Of a stretch of 64,000 bases of DNA, positions 58,701-64,000 are shown piece by piece. How positions within the stretch are numbered: the first letter of the stretch is position 1; each line of letters starts with the position of its first letter. The translations under genes and the position numbers were made by a program. The DNA comes from Megalobrama amblycephala (taxonomy: Eukaryota > Chordata > Actinopteri > Cypriniformes > Xenocyprididae). The stretch is taken from NCBI RefSeq assembly GCF_018812025.1, contig NC_063053.1, positions 7,566,623 through 7,630,622 of the forward strand, in the 5' to 3' direction. The notes under the pieces were generated by a model. That model searched no databases. It saw nothing but the letters and a program-made list of their open reading frames with translations, and was not told where the DNA came from.

Positions 58701-59611
58701 TTTCAGTTCCTTAACACACAACTTGGAATATCTGGGCACATTCATCGGCTTATGGCAGGATCTATGGCAGGTTTGTGATTCTTTTCCATGAATCTTTCCC
58801 AAGGTTCTTGTTACTTCATGATGAGTGTTATGCCTTTATCTCCATTGTATTCCTTCTGCAGGGATGACCGCAGTTATTTGCACTTATCCACTCGATGTTA
58901 TCCGGGCTCGCTTAGCATTTCAAGTGACAGGAGAGCATCGCTACACTGGCATACGAAACGCCTTTCAAACTATTTACCTTAAGGTATGAAGGGTGGAAAG
59001 GGCTTTAATTGAGAACCATCTGTGCTTCCCTTTTACGTGACAGTATTTTATCTTTAAAGGAAGGAGGAATCACTGGATTCTACCGGGGTCTGACCCCAAC
59101 AATCATTGGCATGGCTCCATATGCAGGTTATTTTCTTTTTTATTTGATGTGAAATGTCCAGTACAATATGCAAAACTGAAAAACACTTTTACTTCAGCTT
59201 ACTTCCTCATGTCACTGTTTTCTCTATATTCCAGGCTTTTCTTTTTTTACTTTCGGTACATTGAAGACTCTGGGACTGACTCACTTTCCAGAGCTCTTAG
59301 GCAAGCCATCTCTTGACAACCCCGATGTTCTCGTGCTGAAGACTCACGTCAATCTGTTGTGTGGTGGAGTCGCCGGAGCAATTGCTCAAACTATATCGTA
59401 TGGTTATTTCTTTAAATCCCTATTGTTTGTAGTTGTCTTTTTTACAGCCGTTTTTTTTACATTTTAAGACCAAAACATATATACATTTATGTTACTGGAC
59501 ATACATTTTGTGTAGTACATTCTGTCTAATATTTATGCACAGATATCCACTAGATGTTGCCCGGAGGAGAATGCAGTTAGGTTCATCATTGCCTGATTCT
59601 GACAAATGTTG
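55675..59611 (+). CDS. slc25a16: slc25a16, mitochondrial carrier (8 of about 9 exons; 3' end outside window)
   Basis: Inner-membrane mitochondrial carrier (Graves disease carrier protein), linked to coenzyme A or related cofactor transport. Joining 55675-55771, 57089-57181, 57320-57453, 58707-58770, 58862-58983, 59060-59126, 59235-59397 and 59543-59611 gives 809 nt, open throughout: 269 codons plus two bases. Carrier signatures PxDxxx[RK] occur once per repeat: PLDRVK (exon 2), PLDVIR (exon 5) and PLDVAR (exon 8), so all three repeats are at least begun. Phases agree at every junction. The human protein is 332 residues; roughly the last 55-60, ending the third repeat, are missing and were not found before 64000. 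Divergent from tet1, as expected from human synteny. Confidence 0.95.
55913..56707. mobile_element. TTAA-flanked element (795 bp) in slc25a16 intron 1
   Basis: AGGGTTAGTTCACCCAAAAA and complement, TTAA at 55909-55912 and 56708-56711. Sister of 53509-54311, same orientation; the two flank the first coding exon of slc25a16. Confidence 0.82.
57089..57181 (+). CDS. slc25a16: slc25a16 exon 2
   Basis: 93 bp, phase 1 to 1, acceptor TTCAAAAG and donor CTTG|gtaagt. Encodes [20 protein letters not shown] then [10 protein letters not shown], the first carrier signature (PLDRVK). The acceptor has a poor pyrimidine tract, but family identity fixes it. Confidence 0.93.
57320..57453 (+). CDS. slc25a16: slc25a16 exon 3
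   Basis: 134 bp, phase 1 to 0, acceptor after a run of T ending GCAG. Encodes [15 protein letters not shown] and [18 protein letters not shown], the matrix helix and second membrane helix of repeat 1. The donor AAG|gtttct is weaker than its neighbours. Confidence 0.93.
57454..58706. other. slc25a16 intron 3, no gene
   Basis: Contains a repeat fragment of the ATATCGATTTTTCGATACAA / GGTATCGATGTCAAAATT type (about 57,865-58,415), a divergent hAT-like remnant. No coding evidence. Confidence 0.4.
58707..58770 (+). CDS. slc25a16: slc25a16 exon 4
   Basis: 64 bp, phase 0 to 1, acceptor ACTTTCAG, donor GCAG|gtttgt. Encodes [20 protein letters not shown], the start of carrier repeat 2. Confidence 0.92.
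58862..58983 (+). CDS. slc25a16: slc25a16 exon 5
   Basis: 122 bp, phase 1 to 0, acceptor CTTCTGCAG, donor AAG|gtatga. Encodes [20 protein letters not shown] with the second carrier signature, then [18 protein letters not shown]. Confidence 0.94.
59060..59126 (+). CDS. slc25a16: slc25a16 exon 6
   Basis: 67 bp, phase 0 to 1. Encodes [20 protein letters not shown] then YA, the EGxxGFYRG motif of repeat 2. Acceptor TCTTTAAAG, donor GCAG|gttatt. Confidence 0.93.
59235..59397 (+). CDS. slc25a16: slc25a16 exon 7
   Basis: 163 bp, phase 1 to 2. Encodes [16 protein letters not shown], a hydrophilic loop, then [17 protein letters not shown], the start of repeat 3. Acceptor ATATTCCAG, donor ATATC|gtatgg. 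Confidence 0.94.
59543..59611 (+). CDS. slc25a16: slc25a16 exon 8
   Basis: 69 bp, phase 2 to 2. Encodes [20 protein letters not shown] then KC, with the third carrier signature. Donor TGTTG|gtgagt. The next exon, with the end of the protein, is not visible in the remaining 4.4 kb. Confidence 0.93.
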
Positions 59612-60237
59612 GTGAGTATTTTATATTTTTGTTGCCTTAATGATTTACAGTGAGGTAAATGTTTAGTAACTTATAACAGAGGTATTGCTTTGTTAACAGA
59701 GATGCATCAATAATAAAATTTGGCTGATAATTATTTTCATATAATGGTTGATACCTGTGAAATCAAAATTCTAAAAATAAATTCTAAATAAATAAATAAA
59801 TAAATAAAACACTAGAAATTAAATACATTTATTTTTGCTAAAAGTGAATTTAGGCATCACAACATTGTGAAGTACAGTATGGAAAATGGATATTAATTTT
59901 TATTAAATTATTAGTTTATGTATAGTTAGATTACAGCTATTTTAAATTGTAAATATAGCTGCAAGCAGCAATTCGGGGCCAAGCCCCAGAAGGGGCAGTA
60001 GCGCAATACGGAGCAGGTAGAGCAAAAACATCAGAAATTGAATGTACATGCAAAACAGCTGGTTCAGAAGGACAGGTGGAAATGAAATGAAAATCAATAG
60101 AAGTTCAGATGAGAATGAACACAGAATGAACTAAAAACACTTGTATCTAATTCAAGAGGAATAAAGATTAGTACAATGCTTATTTGGATAAAAAAGGAAT
60201 CAAAATGACTCATTACACACAATTGCATAATGACCAC

Positions 60238-60312
60238 CCAACACGGGATTCGAACCCACAACCTCCAGGTCCAGTGTCCATTGCGCATGTCATTGCACCA
60301 CTGTGCAGGTGA
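60238..60312 (-). repeat. tRNA-like module, unit 1a
   Basis: Minus strand reads AGTGGTGCAATGACATGCGC (A-box-like) then GGTTGTGGGTTCGAATCCCG (B box). Part of the repeat, not a working tRNA. Confidence 0.6.
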
Positions 60313-60639
60313 CTGTTGACACAACTGCCGAAGTTCACTAGTTTATGTGAAAATGGACTCAAAAAGAAGAATTTTTATGAAACTGCACTGAATGTTATAT
60401 TTAATAACTTTACTTTAGATCATTCTGCAGCTCATCATGCTGTAGCGCAATACAGAGCAGGAAGAAGAAAAACAGCAGAAAATGAACAAACATGAAACAC
60501 CTGGTTCAGAATTATGGGCGAGAATGAACTCAGAAAGTACAGAAGCTTAGATGAAAATGAACACAGCATGAAACAAAAAGCATTTATTTCTAATCTAGAG
60601 GCAATAAAGGAATCAAAACACACAATTTCATAAAACCAC

Positions 60640-60713
60640 TCCACCCGAGATTCGAACCCACTATCTTTAGGTACAGGGCTCGTCAGGTACCTGGCTTTAC
60701 ACATTGAGCTACA
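60640..60713 (-). repeat. tRNA-like module, unit 1b
   Basis: Minus strand reads TAGCTCAATGTGTAAAGCC (A box), an anticodon-like stem AGGTAC/GTACCT with too long a loop, then TGGGTTCGAATCTCGG (B box). Confidence 0.6.
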
Positions 60714-62120
60714 TTATGACACATGTTCAACATGTTGTGGAAGAGAACTTTTAGTGTAACAAAGAATTTACAAAAAAAGCATTTCTTAGCATGCTAACCA
60801 TATTAGCATGCCAAGCTAACTTAATGCTAATGAAGCTCATGGTTAACTTGATAGCTGAAGAGCCACATTAAAAAGAATGACAACTGGTTAGCATGCTAAG
60901 CAATTAGCATGCTAAGCTAACTAGCATAAGATAACAATCACAAGGAAGGTCACATTCAGAGACAAATATCTCGGGAACGGTAGCGAATATCAAAAATCTG
61001 TTCAGTCATTTCTATGCGGCTCGGTCCAAAGATCTTCTGAGCTGATTGTGGACAAAATAGGACAAAATTTGTGGGAGGAGTAGCGAAAAAACTGTTTTTC
61101 ATTTATTTCAATATGGCAGACAGGTACATTTAAGGAAAATGACAAATGACACATCGTTGGAATTGGCATTAGCCAGGGAATAAAATGACATAAAGTATAC
61201 ACGTTTTGGAAAGTGTTTTCAAAAGTTATAAGCATTTTTGCAAAAAACATTATATCTGTGGAACAGTAGGTGGCGGTGTGTTGAAACTTCTCAGGTACCT
61301 TCGGGACCTACTAAAGGTCATACATACTAATTTTTGTGAAGATATGTCAAATTGTTTAAAAGATATTGAAATTTATGACAAAATTCAAAATGGCGGACAT
61401 GCTTTTCATCCGATGTTGACAAATTCAATATCCCCGGATTCGGCATGGCCCAAGGAATCCATAGACACCAAGATCTTGATTTTCTAATAAAGTGTTCAAA
61501 AGTTATTGGCCAAAATATCCATTTTACAGATCTCATGACCTGTAGGTGGCGCTGTTCCCAAATTCGGCAAGGAACCTCAGATCATGGTCTTGATCAAGTG
61601 TACGAATTTTTGTTTTGATCGCTCAAAGTTTGGCTGAGATACAGCCTCTATAGCAATTTTGGGTAAACCTCATTAACTTCGTGACATCATAACTTTTGAA
61701 CAAAGATGAATAAAAAAAAATCTGTTCAGTCATTTCTGTGCGGCTCAGACCAAAGATCACCTGATCAAAGTCTGGACAAAATTGGACAAATTTTGAAGGA
61801 GGAGTAGCGAAAAAACGGACTACTGTACTTTTCAAAATGGCCGCTACTGTAATGGGTGGAGACTTAATGTAAGAATTTGAATAGAATCAGCATGAAGAGA
61901 CAAATCAGATGTACTAAATTGTATTTTTCTAGAGCAAATGGTTCAAAAGTTATAACCTTTAGAATGTTGAATTTTTGAACTGGTGGTGGCGCTATAGAGT
62001 TGGTCCTTGAGACTCCAAAATTGGTCAGATTTCTAGACATGACCATCACTACAAGTGTGCCAAATTTCATCATTTTCTCATGTTCCGTTGATAGGGCTGC
62101 CATAGACTCCCATTCGGGAG

Positions 62121-62258
62121 GAAGAATAATAATAATAAAAGGGAAAATGTACAATTACAATAGGGGCTACAGCCCCTTTGGGGCTTGGCCCCTAATAATA
62201 AAAGGGAAAACGTACAATTACAATAGGGGCTACAGCCCCTTTGGGGCTTGGCCCCTAA
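62121..62258. repeat. 69-bp-type tandem pair at the unit junction
   Basis: TAATAATAAAAGGGAAAA(T/C)GTACAATTACAATAGG followed by GGCTACAGCCCCTTTGGGGC TTGGCCCC occurs twice in a row, at the boundary of the two long units. Confidence 0.75.
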
Positions 62259-62401
62259 TGAAAATCAATAGAAGTTCAGAGAATGAACACGGAATGAACT
62301 AAAATACTTGTATCTCATTGAAGAGGAATAAAGATTAGCACAATCCTTATTTGGATAAAAAAGGTATCAAAATGACTCATTACACACAATTGTATAAAGG
62401 A

Positions 62402-62476
62402 ACCCCACACGAGATTCGAATCCACGACCTCCGGGTCCAAGGTCCATTTCTCATCTCATTGCACCACTGTGCAAGT
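62402..62476 (-). repeat. tRNA-like module, unit 2a
   Basis: Second-unit copy of the 60238 module, with a diverged B box (GTGGATTCGAATCTCG). Confidence 0.5.
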
Positions 62477-62783
62477 GAATGTTTCCACACCTGCCGAAGT
62501 TTATTAGTTCATGTGAAAATGAACTCAAAATGAAGAATTCTTATAAAGCTGCACTTTAGATCATTCTGCAGCTCATCATGCTGTAGTGCAATACAGAGCA
62601 GGAAGAGGAAAAACAGCAGAAAATGAACAAACATGAAACAGCTGGTTCAGAATTACGGGCAAGAATGAACTCAGAATGTACATAAGCTTAGATGAAAATG
62701 AACACAGCATGAAACAAAAAGCATTTATTTCTAATCCAAGAGGCAGTAAAGGAATCAAAACACACTATTTTATAAAACCGCTC

Positions 62784-62857
62784 CACCTGGGATTCGAACC
62801 CACTAACTTCGGATACAGGGCTCTTCAGATAACTGGCTTTACACATTGAGCTACTTG
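62784..62857 (-). repeat. tRNA-like module, unit 2b
   Basis: Second-unit copy of the 60640 module; B box GTGGGTTCGAATCCCAGG intact, A box TAGCTCAATGTGTAAAGCC intact. Confidence 0.6.
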
Positions 62858-64000
62858 AGGATGCACATTCAACAGACTGTGGAAGAAACCTTTTAGTCTA
62901 ACAAAGAATTCACAAAAAAAGCATTACTTAGCATGCTAACCATATTAGCATGCTAAGCTAACTTAATGCTAATGAAGCTCATGGTTAACTTGATAACTGA
63001 AGAGCCACATTAAAGAGAATGACAACTGGTTAGCATGCTAAGCAATTAGCATGCTAAGCTAACTAGCATAAGACAACAAACACAAGCAAGGTCACATTCA
63101 GAGATGAATATCTTGGGAATGGTAGCGAATATCAAAAATCCATTCAGTCATTTCTGTGCGGCTCGGTCCAAAGATCACCTGAGCTGATTTTGGACAAAAT
63201 TGGACAAAAATTGTAGGAGGAGTAGCGAAAAAACAGTTTTCCATTTATTTCAATATGGCGGACAGGTACATTTAAGGAAAATGACAAATGACACATCGTC
63301 GGAATCGGCATAAGCCAGGGAATAAAATGACATAAAGCATACACATTTTGGAAAGTGTTTTCAAAAGTTATAAGTGGTTTTGCAATAATCATTACATCTG
63401 TGGAACAGTAGGTGGCGCTGTGTTGAAACTTCTCAGGTACCTTCAGGACCTTCTAAAGGTCATACATACCAATTTGTGTGAAGATATGTCAAATTGTTTA
63501 AAAGTTATTGCAATTTATGACAAAATTCAAAATGGCGGACACGTGGTTCATCCGATGTTGACGAATTCGATATCCTCGGATTCGGCATGGCACAGGGAAT
63601 CCATAGACACCAAGATCTTGATTTTCTAATAAAGTGTTCAAAAGTTATTGGCCAAAATAGCCATTTTTCAGATCTCATGACCTGTAGGTGGCGCTGTTCC
63701 CAAATTTGGCATGGAACCTCAGATCATGGTCTTGATCAAGTGTACCAATTTTAGTTTTGATTGCTCAAAGTTTGGCCGAGATACAGCCTCTATAGCAATT
63801 TTGGGTCAACCTCGTTAACTTCGTGACATCATAACTTTTGAACAAAGATGAATAAAAAAAATCTGTTCAGTCATTTCTGTGCGGCTCAGACCAAAGATCA
63901 CCTGATCAAAGTTTGGACAAAATTGGACAAATTTTGAAGGAGGAGTAGCGAAAAAACGGAATACTGTACTTTTCAAAATGGCCACTACTGTACTGGGTGG

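Larger units (their letters stand above)
59952..64000. repeat. tandemly duplicated 2.1-kb dispersed repeat
   Basis: After a head reading TATAGCTGCAAGCAGCAATT CGGGGCCAAGCCCC, two long units follow: 60088-62258 and 62259 to beyond the window. They are collinear and highly similar (offset about 2,142-2,171 bp). Both contain TTAGCATGCTAAGC palindromes, AGGTGGCGCTGTTCCCAAAT, and paired ORFs that are merely the repeat read in frame. The type is widespread in fish intergenic DNA; I cannot assign a superfamily. Confidence 0.8.

Noticed and set aside
60238..60713. Functional tRNA genes
   Set aside because: A and B boxes are present, but acceptor stems and anticodon loops are not canonical and the modules belong to a dispersed repeat.
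61002..63629. Paired 82- and 93-codon ORFs present twice
   Set aside because: Identical because the 2.1-kb repeat is duplicated; overlapping on both strands, no domain, and stops in other parts of the unit.
59640..64000. Last slc25a16 exon
   Set aside because: Searched for the expected carrier repeat 3 end after 59611; only AT-rich intron and repeats were seen.

Overview
The window is vertebrate nuclear DNA, most likely from a cyprinid fish (zebrafish, carp or goldfish group). It has spliced genes with GT-AG introns, AT-rich introns full of short non-autonomous DNA transposons of the kinds abundant in cyprinids, and a tet1/slc25a16 pairing that matches the human chromosome 10 order.

Two host genes were reconstructed exon by exon. 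On the minus strand, tet1 (5-methylcytosine dioxygenase) runs from an ATG at 49637 to a TGA at 2924. It has eleven coding exons, and every splice phase closes to one 1,858-codon frame: an N-terminal basic/acidic region, a CXXC zinc finger, a low-complexity middle, a Cys-rich domain, and a double-stranded beta-helix with the iron ligands H1428, D1430 and H1744. A non-coding first exon probably lies near 52.9-53.1 kb. On the plus strand, divergent from tet1, slc25a16 (mitochondrial carrier) starts at 55675. Eight exons are present up to 59611; the final coding exon lies beyond the window.

The most notable host feature is in the tet1 intron after the CXXC exon. A CpG-rich, transposon-poor segment (about 26.2-27.5 kb) holds a 51-bp coding exon and, just upstream of it, a candidate alternative first exon with its own ATG and splice donor. 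Splicing from it would give a TET1 lacking the CXXC domain, as in the short TET1 isoforms of mammals.

The rest is transposon archaeology. 1-2.9 kb is 3' flank. 3.9-10.7 kb (last tet1 intron) is a nested stack: a hAT-like element split by a gypsy relic and by a TTAA element, which itself carries a young, non-coding LTR element with 331-bp LTRs and a 5-bp target duplication. 11.9-14.7 kb has two 0.95-kb TTAA elements in inverted orientation, each with a 22-bp palindrome containing a PAR-bZIP/D-box site. 18.6-25.6 kb has another inverted pair. 28.7-30.7 kb has a Tc1/mariner MITE beside a broken Tc1 transposon. 31-48 kb is intron with further TTAA and hAT elements and microsatellites. 51-57 kb has three large TTAA elements around the tet1/slc25a16 promoters. 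60-64 kb is a tandemly duplicated unit of about 2.1 kb with tRNA-like modules.

No functional rRNA or tRNA, CRISPR array or prokaryotic feature was seen. All coordinates are from reading by eye; exon edges are set by GT/AG sites and frame.
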